From Ursus arctos (Eukaryota > Chordata > Mammalia > Carnivora > Ursidae), in assembly GCF_023065955.2 (NCBI RefSeq), contig NW_026623078.1, positions 9,186,199-9,250,198 of the forward strand: 64,000 bases of DNA, given 5' to 3'. The stretch's first letter is position 1; each line of letters starts with the position of its first letter. The position numbers and the translations under genes were made by a program. The notes beneath the pieces were generated by a model. It was given only the letters and a program-made list of their open reading frames with translations. It did no database searches and was not told the DNA's origin. Of the stretch, positions 11,971 to 23,187 are shown piece by piece.

Positions 11971-12684
11971 TGTTAAGATTTTGCTTATTTATTTGAAAGA
12001 GAGAGAGAGAGCACACGCTCTCAAAAGGGGGAGGGACAGAGGGAAAGGGACAAGCAGACTCCCCGCCTATTGGGGTTAATGTAGAGCATGAAATCATCCA
12101 TAATACCTGGCTTGCTAAAGTGTAACACAGAGGCCGCTGGTGGCGATGGAAGGTTTCAGAGAAGGGTTAGTAGGCCTTGGGAATGCCAAGGCCCGTGTGA
12201 CCATGCTGCCGTTGGAACTCAGCAGAGAGTTGCCCTCGGGGAGGCATTCTGAGCCCCAACAGCCACCCTGTGCTCTAAGACAGGTAGGCAGTGTCCCTTA
12301 GGCTATGTTTAGCAGCACTCAGAACACACGGATTAGCCTATTGTAGCTTTCTGTTAAACAGATCCTCCCAGTTTCAGTAAGACCCCTTGTGACACATCAC
12401 ATGCTTAAGAAACAGTGATAGGATTTGTGATTTTCCTGAAGGACCAATAAAAGCGGGAGCAAAGAAGAGCAAAGGGTCTTTATCTCTGAGCGTTGACCCT
12501 CTTGTCTTCTCCTCTCTTTCATGGCATAGTTTGGAGTAATCTTTCATCCATCAGTACAGGGATTGCTGGTTATTCCCGGCACCCGCTGAGCAGGGAGCCC
12601 CACCCAGGGCTGGATCCCAGGACCCTGAGATCATGACCTGAGCCAAAGTGGACCGCTTAACTGACTGAGCTACCCAAGCGCCCC
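11971..12684 (-). mobile_element. SINEC split by an LTR insertion
   Basis: The tail half (11971-12067) has AAGATTTTGCTTATTTATTT, GA repeats and AGCAGACTCCCCGC. The head half (12582-12684) has CCCGCTGAGCAGGGAGCCCC through TGAGCTACCCAAGCGCCCC. The two halves join exactly within the SINE consensus once 12068-12581 is removed. Flanks TGTGAGGTTTTGTTTT and ATGAGTTGTTTTTTAT are compatible with a decayed SINE target duplication. Confidence 0.85.
12068..12581 (+). mobile_element. Solo LTR (ERVK-like) inside a SINE
   Basis: A 514-bp insertion bounded by CCCGCC on the left (12062-12067) and CCCGCT on the right (12582-12587), a 6-bp target duplication with one change. It starts TATTGGGG (probably an original TG) and ends TTATTCCCGGCA. 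A CCAATAAAAGCGGG motif near 12444 is the likely TATA or poly(A) element. The 3' end matches that of the LTR at 60600-61138. No retroviral coding sequence lies beside it. Confidence 0.6.
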
Positions 12685-12689
12685 ATGAG

Positions 12690-13444
12690 TTGTTTTTTAT
12701 TTTTGTTACAGTCCTTAACACTGGAATCCTTTCTCTGTTCCCTATCACCTGCCAGCATAAATACAAAGTTTTTCGTGTGTATTCCTTACTATAGGCTCCT
12801 TATATAATTTACAATGATGCTTTCACTTTCTCTTTAAGGGTATCATAGAATTCATCAGAACTGGACTATTTACTTTCACTGATCATAGTCTTACTCTATT
12901 TTGCACAACATTTATTTACTTATCAGTGTTCTAGTAACTATACTAAACCTCAGCGTACTCAGATGTATAAAAACAGGCAGGAACCAACTCAAAGTTTGTA
13001 TTCAATTTCCAATAGTATGTATTTCTAAACTATGTATTAACAGACTTCTACTTTCCTAGGATACTCTGTTAGGCTAATCTCCACAAGAAGGTCTAACACA
13101 GTGCCTAGCTAATAGTACATATCTTGTGGAATTGATTTTAATAGCTTTCTAATCAATTTTAAAATGCTAATTAAAAAAAAAAGAAAACCCAACAATTTCC
13201 AACAAGAGGAATGGTTGGAAAACTAATAGTAGTACAATAGTTTTGGATTGGGGAACTCCCCACATAAGGGGACTGGAAAGGACATAAGTGTTAATGCATC
13301 ATCTCTATCCACACTTAGTGCTGCACCCTACTAACTTTATGATTTAAAACTGCTTTTAAAAGAGCATTTCTTCTCCTCCTTCTTCTTCTTCCCAATCTTA
13401 TTGCCTTTTTTTCTTTTTTCTCCCCCTTCTCCTTCTTTTTTTTC
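12690..13444. other. Old repeat fragments and unique sequence
   Basis: A weak reversed L2/MIR-like segment lies at about 12900-12985 (ACATTTATTTACTTATCAGT). A pyrimidine-rich TTC/TTTTC tract occupies 13365-13445. No gene. Confidence 0.4.
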
Positions 13445-13584
13445 TCTTATTTTATTAAGTTTTGTTTTGTTTTCGTTTGTTTGTTTGTTTGTTTTCAGTA
13501 ATCTCACACTTAACGTGGGTTTTGAATTCACACCCCCAAGGTCAAGAGTCACATGCTCTTCTGACTGAGCCAGCCAGATGCCCC
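13445..13584 (-). mobile_element. SINEC, short older subtype
   Basis: Head half only, in reverse: TTTATTAAG, an expanded (GTTT)n, then AGTAATCTCACACTTAACGT, then CAAGAGTCACATGCTCTTCT and GACTGAGCCAGCCAGATGCCCC. The AGTAATCTC...AACGTGGG body marks a different, older SINEC subtype from the CT-rich copies. Confidence 0.75.
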
Positions 13585-14377
13585 ATCCTTTTTCTCTTTT
13601 TTAAAAAAATTCTGGGTGCTAACAATCAATATCATCATCTAAAGGTGATCTATGTGGATTTACTAGTTCCCGGATAAATTTTAATATAATCGTCCTTCGT
13701 GTAATGAGAAAATATGTGTCTCTCTACCAAGAGACTATCTTTGAATATTAATATATAAATGTACTTGCAGAATCTTGTATTAAGTACAAATAAAAAAAGA
13801 AAGCTTTCTATTGAAAAAAATAATATGCATGAGAATCAGCAAAGCTCTCGATCTGTTTTTATTCACTGAATGCCAACTCTTTTCACATCTGTGTTCCCAG
13901 TAGCCCTCCTACCTATGGACCTGTGGTTCATTTTCATGACAAAATGTTTGAATATAATTTGAAAAGAACTTATCATCAAATATGCTTCCCATTATTTCTT
14001 CCTTCTAACAGTTGGAGGAGTCACTTAACTGTTCCAGAATTAGATTCCTCATCAGAATATGCAAGTGTTGAAATACTTGGTCTCTTCAATCTCCTGCAAA
14101 TCTGTATAATTTATTCCAGGCCGTTTGGTGTGTTCTCATTAAAGCCAGAACTGGGAGACACAGAAATCACAGAGCGTGCCACTCTTTCATAGCTACTTAA
14201 ACTTGTATTCTTTTCTGAAGCTCTTTCATGGTATAAGAGGCATTAGCAGTGAAATGAAGGTCTTTATCTAGCAATCCTGCTGAGAAACATTAACTAAAAT
14301 AACATATTCCCCTCTTTGAGATATAACATGGAACAGTTCCTTGACCCAGCCATGCTTCTGACAGGGGAAATAGTAAT
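13585..14377. other. No feature recognised
   Basis: AT-rich. An 89-codon ORF around 13923-14192 has no recognisable domain and is probably chance. Confidence 0.5.
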
Positions 14378-14390
14378 GAGAAACATGTTA

Positions 14391-14593
14391 GGGGGCGCCT
14401 GGGTAGCGCAGTCGTTAAAGCGTCTGCCTTCGGCTCAGGGCGTGATCCCGGCGTGCCAGGATCGAGTCCCCACATCGGGCTCCTCCGCTGTGAGCCTGCT
14501 TCTTCCTCTCCCACTCCCCCTGCTTGTGTTCCCTCTCTCGCTGGCTGTCTCTCTGTCACATAAATAAATAAAATCTTAAAAAAAAAAAAAAGA
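14391..14593 (+). mobile_element. SINEC1, youngest (bear-type) body
   Basis: Plus-strand full copy: GGGGGCGCCTGGGTAGCGCA, TCAGGGCGTGATCCCGGCG, TCGCTGGCTGTCTCT and an A tail. Exact target duplication GAGAAACATGTTA at 14378-14390 and 14594-14606. The perfect duplication and clean tail show recent insertion. Confidence 0.96.
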
Positions 14594-14760
14594 GAGAAAC
14601 ATGTTAATACCTTCTAGAGTCTTGCTGTTGAATGTGATTTTTGTGGTGCAGTTTTTTTCCAACTTTCCCTCCTGCATTTTTATCTTATTTGTATGTCATA
14701 CATTTCCCTATTTAATCAACTGAATTAAGATGACACAATTTCATACTCTCTTCTTTGCTC

Positions 14761-14979
14761 CTCTTTTTTTTTTTTTTTTAAGAGAAAGAGAAAGACTACT
14801 TGCATGCACCTGCAAGCCTGGGGGTGGGGGGTGGTGAGCAGATGGAGAGGGTGTGAGAATCTTAATACCTACACGCAATGCAGAGCCTGACTCAGGACTC
14901 AATTTTACCACCCTGAGAAAATGATCTCAGCTGAAATCTAGAGTCAGATGCTTAACCAGCTGAACCACCCAGGCCCCCC
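14761..14979 (-). mobile_element. SINEC (older)
   Basis: T tract, AAGAGAAAGAGAAAG, then GCTGAAATCTAGAGTCAGAT, and a head ending GAACCACCCAGGCCCCCC. Target duplication TCTTTGCTC at 14752-14760 and 14980-14988. Confidence 0.9.
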
Positions 14980-15054
14980 TCTTTGCTCTTACAGCCATTT
15001 ACTCCTTTCTCAATTACAGTCCTTTAATTGTATTTTTAAATGACAATTTCAATT

Positions 15055-15690
15055 TAACAATTGTAGATTCATATGAAGTTACATGAAATAATACAGAGTG
15101 ATCCTTCATACACTTTGTCCAGTTTCCTCAGTGGCAATATTTTGTAGAACTGTTATGTAATATCTCATTTGGGATATTGATACAATCCACTAAGCTTATT
15201 AAGACTTTCCCAGATTTGGGCGTCTGGGTGGCTCAGTCGGTTATGTGTCTGATGTCAGCACAGGTCATGATCCCAGGGTCCTGGGATCAAGTCCCACATC
15301 AGGCTCCCTGTTCAGAGGGGAACCTGCTTCTCCCTCTGCCCCTACCCCTGGCTTGTGCGTGCTCTCTCTCTCTCCCTCTCTCTCTCTCTCTCTATCTCCC
15401 TCTCTCACAAAAATAAAGAAATAAAAAAAAATCTTAAAAAAAAAAGACTTCCCCAGTTTTACTTGTGTTTATTTATGTGTGTATTAAGTTCTACACAGTA
15501 TTATGAACTTGTGGGTTCATATATCCACCACCAATGTCAAGTACTAAATAGTTCCAACACCACAGGATTCTTTATATTGCTGTTATACCCAATTCTTTAC
15601 CTCCCTCTCCATCTAACCTTTGACAACCACTAATCTGTCACCCATTTCTATAATTTTGTCATTTAAAAATGTTATAAAACTATAAAATTA
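15055..15690 (-). mobile_element. L1 3' UTR fragment (L1MB-like)
   Basis: Reversed L1 3' UTR phrases: TTGTAGATTCATATGAAGTT, AGTGATCCTTCATACACTTT, ATCCACCACCAATGTCAAGT, TTTGACAACCACTAATCTGT. A plus-strand SINE (15218-15444) sits inside and its removal restores continuity. Confidence 0.75.
15218..15444 (+). mobile_element. SINEC
   Basis: GGGCGTCTGGGTGGCTCAGT, TCATGATCCCAGGGTCCTGG, an expanded (CT)n and a tail of AATAAAAAAAAATCTTAAAA. Target duplication about AGACTTTCCCAGATTT (15202-15217) and AGACTTCCCCAGTTTT (15445-15460). Confidence 0.92.
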
Positions 15691-16418
15691 TTTTATCATT
15701 TACTATTGGCTTGAAGAACTTCCTTTGGTAGTCTTTTAGTAACAAACTAGTTACATTTTTTTCTGTCTGAGATTGTTTTCATTCCTCTTCATTCCTGAAG
15801 GATAGTTTTACTGGGTATAGATTCTGAGGTTGATAATTCTCTTTCAGCACTTACTTCTTATACCCATCTTTTGTATGAGACATTCATTCTCATTCAAATT
15901 GATATTTTCTTATAGATGATGTGTCATTTCTTTCTGTCTGCTGTCAGTAACTTTTTCCTTATCTTCTATTTTTGGAAGTTTAATTATTATTTGTTGTGGT
16001 TTGTTTTTTTGTTTGTTTTTGTTTTGACGAGGGGGTTCATCTAATCTGTGGTTTATTTAGCTTCTTGGATCATCAGGTTTGAGTTTTTTCTCAAATTTGA
16101 ACATGTTTAGGCATTATTTCTTTATATTTTCTATCAGCTTCATTATCTTTCTCCTGTCCTTTGGGGACTCCAATGATGAGTGTTGGATGTTTTGTGATTT
16201 TTCTCTAGGTGTCTTATGCTCTCTTCATTTTATTTTTCAGTCTATTTTTTTCTCTTATTCAGATTAGGTGATTTTTATTATTTTGTCCTCAAAGTCACTG
16301 ATTCTATCTTCTGTTATCTTCACTCTATCACTGAAGCATTGTGATTTTTAAATTTCTCTTTATTATTTTACAATTCTATAATTTCCATTTGGTACTTTTT
16401 AATTGCTTGTATTTCTTT

Positions 16419-16730
16419 TTTTAAATTAAATTTTTTTTAATTTTAATTCCAGTGTAGTTAATATCCAGTGTTATCTTAGTTTCAGGTGTACATTTTTTTA
16501 AGGTTTTATTTATTTATTTTTCAGAGAGAGAGAACGTGTGAGCAGGGGGAGGGGCAGAGTGAAAGGAAGAGAGAGAATCACAAGCAGACTCCCCTCTGAG
16601 TGCAGAGTTTGACACAGGGCTTGATCCCACAACACTGAAATCATGACCTGAGCTGAAATCAAGACTTGAATGCTTAACCAACTGAGCCACCCAAGGTGCC
16701 CCTTAGGTGTACATGTTTTTGTTTGTTTTT
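16419..16730 (-). mobile_element. Extreme 5'-truncated L1 tip, later hit by a SINE
   Basis: Only about 100 bases of an L1 3' end (TTCCAGTGTAGTTAATATCC, then TTATCTTAGTTTCAGGTGTA) are present, minus strand. Flanks 16401-16418 and 16731-16748 agree at 16 of 18 positions (AATTGCTTGTATTTCTTT and ATTTGCTTCTATTTCTTT), an L1-style target duplication. Confidence 0.7.
16494..16704 (-). mobile_element. SINEC
   Basis: AAGGTTTTATTTATTTATTT, GA repeats, AGCAGGGGGAGGGGCAGAGT, and the head CAACTGAGCCACCCAAGGTGCCCC. Target duplication AGGTGTACAT at 16484-16493 and 16705-16714, inside the L1 tip. Confidence 0.92.
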
Positions 16731-17874
16731 ATTTGCTTCTATTTCTTTGCTGAGATTTTTAAAATTTTTGTTTTAATAGATTTTAATTGATTAATGAAAT
16801 CTTCTTATGATAGCTGCTATAAAATCCTTATTAGATAAGTCCAACATCTGATCCATCTTGGTGCTGGGATTAGTTATTTTCTCATTTGAGTTATGTTTTT
16901 CTTGGTTCCTATTGTGACAGGTGATTTTTTATTGAATTCTGGACATTTTACCTATTAGGTTAGGAGACTCTGGGGTGTATTGGCACCTATATTTCAGCAG
17001 ACAGTCATATTGTTTAGGTTTAGCACATGGCTTTTGGCCTACATTTGGGCTGTGTTTCCAGTGGTACTTTAATTTTCAGAGCCTTTGCAGGATTTTGTTG
17101 GTTTGTTTGAGTTATATGTTGCTACTGGACTTCCCAATGGTCCCTACTGGAGCTCCCTAATGGGATAGATAGTAATTTTTAAATGTTCAACTCTTAATAT
17201 TTCTCAGTGGGGGAGGTGAGTGATACTGTGATGAGTTTGTGAAGGGGAAGAGGGTCTTAAGGCTGTGGGAACAGAGAGTCTTCCCAGATTAAGATACTTG
17301 CTGTGGCCTGATTCCTTTCTCCTGTTTTGCCTGCCTGCCTCAGTGACTGTATATGGGAAGGGAGACTCCTGCCTCTGCAGGGACAAAAATTTTCCTGGGC
17401 TAAGCTCTTTAGCAAGGTTTGTCGTGTAGGCTCTCTTAATCTGGAGGACAAGGTGAGTCTCAACTTTGATGAGGAAGGGAGAACAGTATTCCCTGGATCA
17501 CTCTTTCTTTTGGGTCTCCTAATCAGATCCTTTGTCATACTGTCATGCTCACCTGAGGTTGTCAGAGGGACTCTCATTCCATTCAAGGGATGCAAGAGCC
17601 TGCCTGTACTGCCTTTTGTTGTTAGTTCAGGGATGAGAAGTTTATACCTTGGGTGACCTTTCTCTGTGGAATAGGAGGAAGAGGGTCACAAGACACCCTG
17701 ACACTGTGTTGCTTCTCTAGTCCTGGGGTCCAGAACCAGGTCACCTTCTTCTTAGCACATTTCAGAGCTTTCCATTGGCTGCCTCATGTTCCATTTTTAA
17801 GGTTTATAGTTGAACTTAGTGGGAACAAGTAGGGAAAAAGTTTGAACCATCTTGTCCAGATTGGACATCCCTTT

Positions 17875-18268
17875 ATACTACATTTTACTGTCTTGATTAT
17901 TTGCATGCATCCTTCCCTGGCCTGGCAGCCTCTCAAAGCTGGAATCATATCCTTCTCTTTTTTGTTTCTGATGTGAGAGTAGATGAGTGTTCACCAGACA
18001 TTCACCAATCACCTTATGTGCGAATGGGTAAGGTGATCAAACGTCTTACTAACTTCAAATGTCACAGTTGAAAGCAAGATGATTATTAAAAGGAACTTGA
18101 ATTAGGTCTGCCAGAGTTTGGTTTGGCCACTATGGTATTTTATTAAAAATTGAATTTGAATACCTTTAGAAAGGAGAAGACTCATTATGCACCACAGGTT
18201 CCAGAGTCCTCATGTATCATAAGCAATGCTAGAATTTTGCTACTACAGGTGAAATGAGTATTGTGACT
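17875..18268. other. No feature recognised
   Basis: Sequence between the L1 remnant and the MLT1-like LTR. Possibly old L2 around 17925-17975, not supportable. Confidence 0.4.
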
Positions 18269-18270
18269 AG

Positions 18271-18630
18271 TGTCACAATGGATTGAATAAAACATTCACT
18301 CCTTAAAATTCATGTGTTAAAGCCTAATTCCAAAGATGGTATTAGGAGGTGTAGCCTTTGGGAGGTGATTAGACCATGAGGGTGGAGCTCTCATGAAAAG
18401 GATTAGTGCTGTTTAATAGAGACCCCAGAGAGCTCTCCACCGTTTCCCCCATGTGAAGACACAGCCAGAAGACAGCCTGTGAATCAGGAAGCAGTCTCTC
18501 ACCAGACATTGAATCAGTCAGCACTGTGGTCTTGGACTTGCAGCCAAAAAAACTGTGTGAAATAAATATTTGTTGTTTAAGCTACTCAGTCTATGGTACT
18601 TTGTTATGGCAGCCTAAACAGAATAAGACA
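18271..18630 (+). mobile_element. MLT1-like solo LTR (ERVL-MaLR)
   Basis: Starts TGTCACAATGGATTGAATAA, then AATTCATGTGTTAAAGCCTA, TTGGGAGGTGATTAGACCAT, TCATGAAAAGGATTAGTGCT, AGACACAGCCAGAAGACAGC, AAATAAATATTTGTTGTTTA and AGACA at the end. This order is characteristic of MaLR LTRs. About full length, with no internal sequence. Confidence 0.85.
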
Positions 18631-18704
18631 TAACCTGTTAGATTTTCTTTTCTAAATAAGTAAGGAAAGTTTTGATTTATGATAAGAAACCCTATGTAAA
18701 GGAG

Positions 18705-18722
18705 TCTGTCTATCTATCTATC

Positions 18723-18765
<43 letters not shown>

Positions 18766-18777
18766 ATCTATCTATCT
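18705..18777. repeat. (ATCT)n microsatellite
   Basis: About 17 units, with ATC slips near each end, the same motif and slip pattern as 203-283 and 34978-35050. Confidence 0.95.
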
Positions 18778-18937
18778 TGCATGATTCTAATTTGACGTTC
18801 CTCATCCTGTTTCTGGTGTGCCCTGCTCACATGTTCTTATGCCAGCTCTGGTCCAGTCTTCTGCATAGTTGGGCACACTGACCACTGTCTTAATTTTGCC
18901 CACCACAAAATGCTGTAATGTGCTATTTGCATGTCTG

Positions 18938-19085
18938 TTTATCTGTCAGTCTCCCCACTAAAATGTAAGCTCTCTGAGAATTGGGTAAAAGGGTTATTTA
19001 TTCCCAACAAACAACATAGTACTGACACAAAGTATAAGTCCTCAAAATACTTACTGAATTAAATTAATAAATGAATTAAATATTC
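18938..19085 (+). repeat. L2 LINE 3' end
   Basis: CAGTCTCCCCACTAAAATGT, AAGCTCTCTGAGAATTGGG, then ACAACATAGTACTGACACAA and CTTACTGAATTAAATTAATA, the sense L2 3' terminus. Confidence 0.75.
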
Positions 19086-19324
19086 ATTAAGAAATGAAAC
19101 GATATTTTCTGGCTCAGCACCCATGAATTAGGCCTTCCATAACTGATTGCAACACATTAAAAAGATGGAATTTGTAAAAGCTGTTCTTAACTGTTCTAAT
19201 TCTGAAATTTCTAAACTATTTTTAGTAGAACTCAATTACTCTCTTTTCTGTCATCATTATTTTGGGAAGTAAAAACCTATTAGAAATAAAATATTATATG
19301 CAAGGACATAGAATAGGGCTAATA

Positions 19325-20305
19325 GTTCAGTGGATTACTTAAGATATTTATATACAAGATCATGCCATCTGTGAATACAGATAATTTTCCTTTTTCCTTT
19401 ACAATCTGCATGACTTTTATTCCTTTTTTTTAATGCTTATTTGTCCTGTCTAGAACCTCCAGTACAATGTTAAATAGAAGTAGCAAGAGTGGTTATTCTT
19501 TTTTTTTTCCCCCTGATCTTAGGGGGTAAGGATCTAGTTTTTCACAACTAAATATGATGTTAGTTATGGGTTTGTCATAGATGTTCTTTATCAGGTTGAG
19601 AAAGTTTCCTTCTATTGGTAGTTTGTTAAATGTTTTATCATGAATGGCTATTGACTTTTGACAAGTACTTTTTACATGTCTATTGAGGTATCAAGTAGTT
19701 TTATCTTTTTTTTCTATTGATATGACTTACATTAATTAATTTTCAAATATTGAATAAAGCTTGCATTCTTGGGATAAATCTCACTGGGCCATGTTGCAAA
19801 TTATTTTTATATGTTGCTAGATTTGGTTTTCTAGTATTTTGTTAAGAATTTTTGTGTCTGCATCCGTAAGATATTAATCTGTAATGTTCTTGTTATGTCT
19901 TTGTCTAATTTTGGTACCAGAGTAATACTAGCCTCATACAATGACCTGGGAAGCCTTTCCTTATCTTCTAATTTTTAGAACACTGTGGAAAATTTCACTA
20001 ATTCTTTAAGTGTTTGGCAGAATTCATCAGTGAAGCCAACAGGGCCTGGACTTTCCTTAGTGGGAAATTTTTAAATTACTAACTCAAACTTTTTACTTGT
20101 TACGGGTCTACTCAGATTGTCTATTTCTTCTTGATATAGTTTTGAAAATGTGTATCTTTCTAAGAATTTGTCTATTTTATCTGATTTATCTAATTTGTTG
20201 GTGTGTGATTGTTCATAGTATAATCATTTTTATTTCTGTAGGGCAAGTAATAATCTCTCACCTTTTCTTGATTTCTGATTCTAGTAATTTAATTCATCCT
20301 TTTTC
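19325..20305 (-). mobile_element. L1 ORF2 middle fragment
   Basis: Reversed ORF2 of the RT region: AAGATCATGCCATCTGTGAA (just next to the FADD box), ATGTTAAATAGAAGTAGCAA, GGGCCATGTTGCAAATTAT-like stretch, TTGGTACCAGAGTAATACTA, GGTCTACTCAGATTGTCTAT. No open frame survives. Confidence 0.8.
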
Positions 20306-20307
20306 AT

Positions 20308-20760
20308 GATAAAATGTAAAGGAAACATGTGCCTGATGTAGGACTCTGTCTCAGGACCCTGGGATCATGACCTCAGTCAAAGGCAGAAGCTTAACAAACT
20401 GGGCCAAGCAGGTGCCATGGGCTTAGTTTATATTTTTAATTCAGATAACATTATGATGATACATTCTACATTTCTGCAGAGACATTTTTCAGTTTTTGAG
20501 TAAATTACGTAACATTCTGCACACCTCTTAAAGGAAGAAATAGTGCAGTTTTGTGTTTATCTGATTGTTTTTAACCTTGGCCATTTAAAAATAGAAGTCA
20601 CACATGTGATCCTTACAAGATTTGTCTTTGATCTTTGTATCCAAATAGAAAATAAGTCGAGTTCTGTAAGTAATTTTCTTATGAAAATGACTTTTGATGT
20701 CATTAAGCCATGGGTTGAGATCCTCCATGTTTTTTATATGCAATCAGTCCACTTCTAACA
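20308..20760. repeat. Low-copy repeat, copy A
   Basis: About 340 bases (20417-20760) aligned in direct orientation with 33722-34350. Shared blocks include AATTCAGATAACA, ATATGATGATACATTCTA-like, TTTATCTGATTGTTTTTAA and TTTGTATCCA. A shared ATAAAATGTAAAGGAAA also lies left of a SINE fragment (20309-20325). Family unknown to me. Confidence 0.6.
20331..20416 (-). mobile_element. SINEC fragment (head half)
   Basis: TCAGGACCCTGGGATCATGA, then CAAAGGCAGAAGCTTAACAA, then AACTGGGCCAAGCAGGTGCC. The tail half is missing. It interrupts the low-copy repeat copy A. Confidence 0.8.
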
Positions 20761-20764
20761 CTCT

Positions 20765-21120
20765 GCCTCTGGCAACTAAGGTTTTGTTCTCTTTATCTTT
20801 AAGCTTAGTTTTCTTTTTCTTTTCTTTTTTTCTTTTTAGACTCCACATATAAAAGATCATACAATATTCATCTTTCTCTGTTCGACTCATTTCACTTAGC
20901 ACAATGCCCTTAAGGGTGATCCATGTTGTTACAAATGTCAAGATTTTATTCTTTTTTATGGCTGAATAGTATTCCATTTTATATGTATATACAACACTTT
21001 CTTTATCCATTTATCTGTTGATGGACAATTAACATTGTTTACATGTTCTGGCTATTGTAAATAATGCTACAATAAATATGGGGTTGTATGTTGCTTATTA
21101 ATATAGACATTTGTACCTAT
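20765..21120 (-). mobile_element. L1 3' end fragment
   Basis: Reversed L1 3' UTR and end of ORF2: TCTGGCAACTAAGGTTTTGT, GACTCCACATATAAAAGATC, CATTTCACTTAGCACAATGC, GGCTGAATAGTATTCCATTT, CTTTATCCATTTATCTGTTG. On the minus strand it still encodes the YTYKMEYYSAIKK-like end of ORF2p, with stops elsewhere. Confidence 0.88.
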
Positions 21121-21124
21121 AAAT

Positions 21125-21980
21125 TTTCCTAGCACTGCTTTGTCCACTCTTGGCTGTTAAACTTTGTTAATTTCTGGCTGATTCTCTATTGCTTCCAACA
21201 ATGAACTGAGCATACATTGCTCTACAATGTAATGTAAACAAATTGTGGCTAATTTGAAGGCATTAGTTCTGAGGCCAGTGTATGATGTTTGTTCTGACCC
21301 AAAGAGGGATTTCCCAGTGTCTTATTCCCACCTTCTCTTCTTCAAACTAGCTGGCTTCCCAATTACCTTCACCAAAACCTCCAATATTTTTGAAAGTGTC
21401 CTTAGGTCTGAACTCTCCATTCTCTGTTATAAATAAAGCTAGTGCCTTTTGGAAGAGTTTAGAAGTTTTCTGTTTTATGACTTGCTTCTATCCAGGCAAA
21501 ATACCTGAGCCAGGGCTCTGGAGCTGAGGATGGTACAAAGGCAAACTTCTCTTCGAGTGACACTCCCAAAGGAGTAATTGATCACTCCTTGGAGAGGGGG
21601 CAGAAGTGTGAGGTCCTCTCAGCTCACCTCTTCTGGCATGGAACCAACATGTTCCATGGAAAAGCCAGGCACAAGCCAGGGATAAGTTATTAAGGGCTGC
21701 AGTATTTTCAATGTACCTCTGTTTTATGAGTGGGAGCTGGATGGAAGAAAGGAGAGCCTACTTCTGGACTATACTCACCAGAGACTTGGACTTAGCAGCA
21801 GGCAGCTGGAAGAAAAATAAGAAATGCTGAAGTTCTACCCCACCTTTGAAGATAGTGCTCTGTCTGTGACCTAGACAGAGAGGGACCCTTGTGTTCTTGA
21901 CTGTAGCAAGTCTGGAGTTGGGTTTCTACCTTGCTAAGCTAGGAGGAAGAAAGAGAGACTAATCATAGTTCCAATAATAT
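21125..21980. other. Unassigned sequence
   Basis: Slightly GC-richer. It contains TGTTATAAATAAAGCTAGTG near 21426, a possible poly(A)-like motif that would fit an old LTR or L1 5' UTR, but no boundaries are visible. Confidence 0.35.
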
Positions 21981-21995
21981 AGACTCACTTTTCTT

Positions 21996-22191
21996 TTTTT
22001 TTTTTTTTTAATATTTTATTTATTTATGTGACAGAGAGACAGCCAGTGAGAGAGGGAACACAGCAGGGGAGTGGGAGAGGAAGAAGCAGGCTCCCAGTGG
22101 AGGAGCCCGATGTGGGACTTGATCCCAGAACTCCAGGATCACACCCTGAGCGGAAGGCAGCTGCCTAACGACTGCGCTACCCAGGTGCCCC
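21996..22191 (-). mobile_element. SINEC1, youngest (bear-type) body
   Basis: AATATTTTATTTATTTATGT, GACAGAGAGACAGCCAGTGA, and the head GACTGCGCTACCCAGGTGCCCC. Exact 15-bp target duplication AGACTCACTTTTCTT at 21981-21995 and 22192-22206. Confidence 0.96.
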
Positions 22192-22206
22192 AGACTCACT
22201 TTTCTT

Positions 22207-23187
22207 ACCTAATTTTCCTATATTTTATTGAATAGATGTTTTTTAATTTGCTCTGTTCCCTTAGAATTCTTTCCAGAGGCAGTCAATTATTGTTTTTAAA
22301 TAATTCTCAGTACTTTCATTGATGAGCAGATTAATGGAGTTTCTTATGCTGTCAGGGTGGAACTTGATCTTTACCTGCATAATTTTTTATAAAAACACTT
22401 TGACCACATATAAATCAACCTTAAAATACTGGGAGTAAGAAAAAAATGTATGGCATCAAAAAAGAAAGGTATGGTACAGATGTGAAGCAGAAAGTCAATA
22501 AAAGTCACTGCCACATTAATTGGAAGGTAAATTAATACCTTAGGATTTTTGTTTCTTTTGTTTTGTTTTTTACTTTCTTTCATTCTTAACAGATTTTTCT
22601 CACATTTGATAGTTTAGTAATATTCCTAGGAGGCAAGATGCCATAGTCGGTAGTTTTCCAAAGTTATAAATTAGAAAAAAAATACAATAAATTAGTGACA
22701 TATCCAAGGTCATGTAGCAAGATGGGTCAAACTTCTGCTACAGTTAAAGTTTATTGAAGTATAATTAACTGAATTCCCCTACAAGCTTCTGTGCCTAAGA
22801 GGCAACAGGAGTCTTTTAGCCATATTGGCATTTATTTTCAGAGAAGGGCCCAACTTTTATCATTATTGTTCATTGCCAGGGAAGCCCCTAATACTCTCCA
22901 TAGCTCCCTGAAATAAACATGGGAGGCTGGTGAAGAAATCTAATAAACGTGCTCCACAGGGACACTTAATTTTAGACATGAGAGAGATGTGTTGCTGGGA
23001 TGGAGCCACCTGGGAACTTCCTCCTTCCAGAGTCCTGCAACCCTGCCTCTGTCTGCATTCTGCTTTCTGGCAGCATTGCTCTTTTTTTGCTCTTCATCCA
23101 GTTCTCATCCAATGGAAAGTGAGTGTCAAATGAAGTTTAAAAAGCAGTAAGCTACACAGAATAAAGTTTATTCTAGCATATGTTTTA

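Larger units (their letters stand above)
15690..17870 (-). mobile_element. L1 5' region (5' UTR and ORF1 area) remnant
   Basis: Reversed old L1: TCATTCCTGAAGGATAGTTT, TTTCTCTAGGTGTCTTATGC, GATAAGTCCAACATCTGATC, TTTTATTGAATTCTGGACAT, typical of the region upstream of ORF2. A short L1 tip plus a SINE (16419-16730) are inserted. ORFs of about 110 codons near 17257-17656 lie in 5' UTR-like sequence and are not host genes. Confidence 0.7.

Noticed and set aside
17257..17656. Opposed 109- and 112-codon ORFs
   Set aside because: They lie in old L1 5' sequence and overlap on both strands, so are chance frames.
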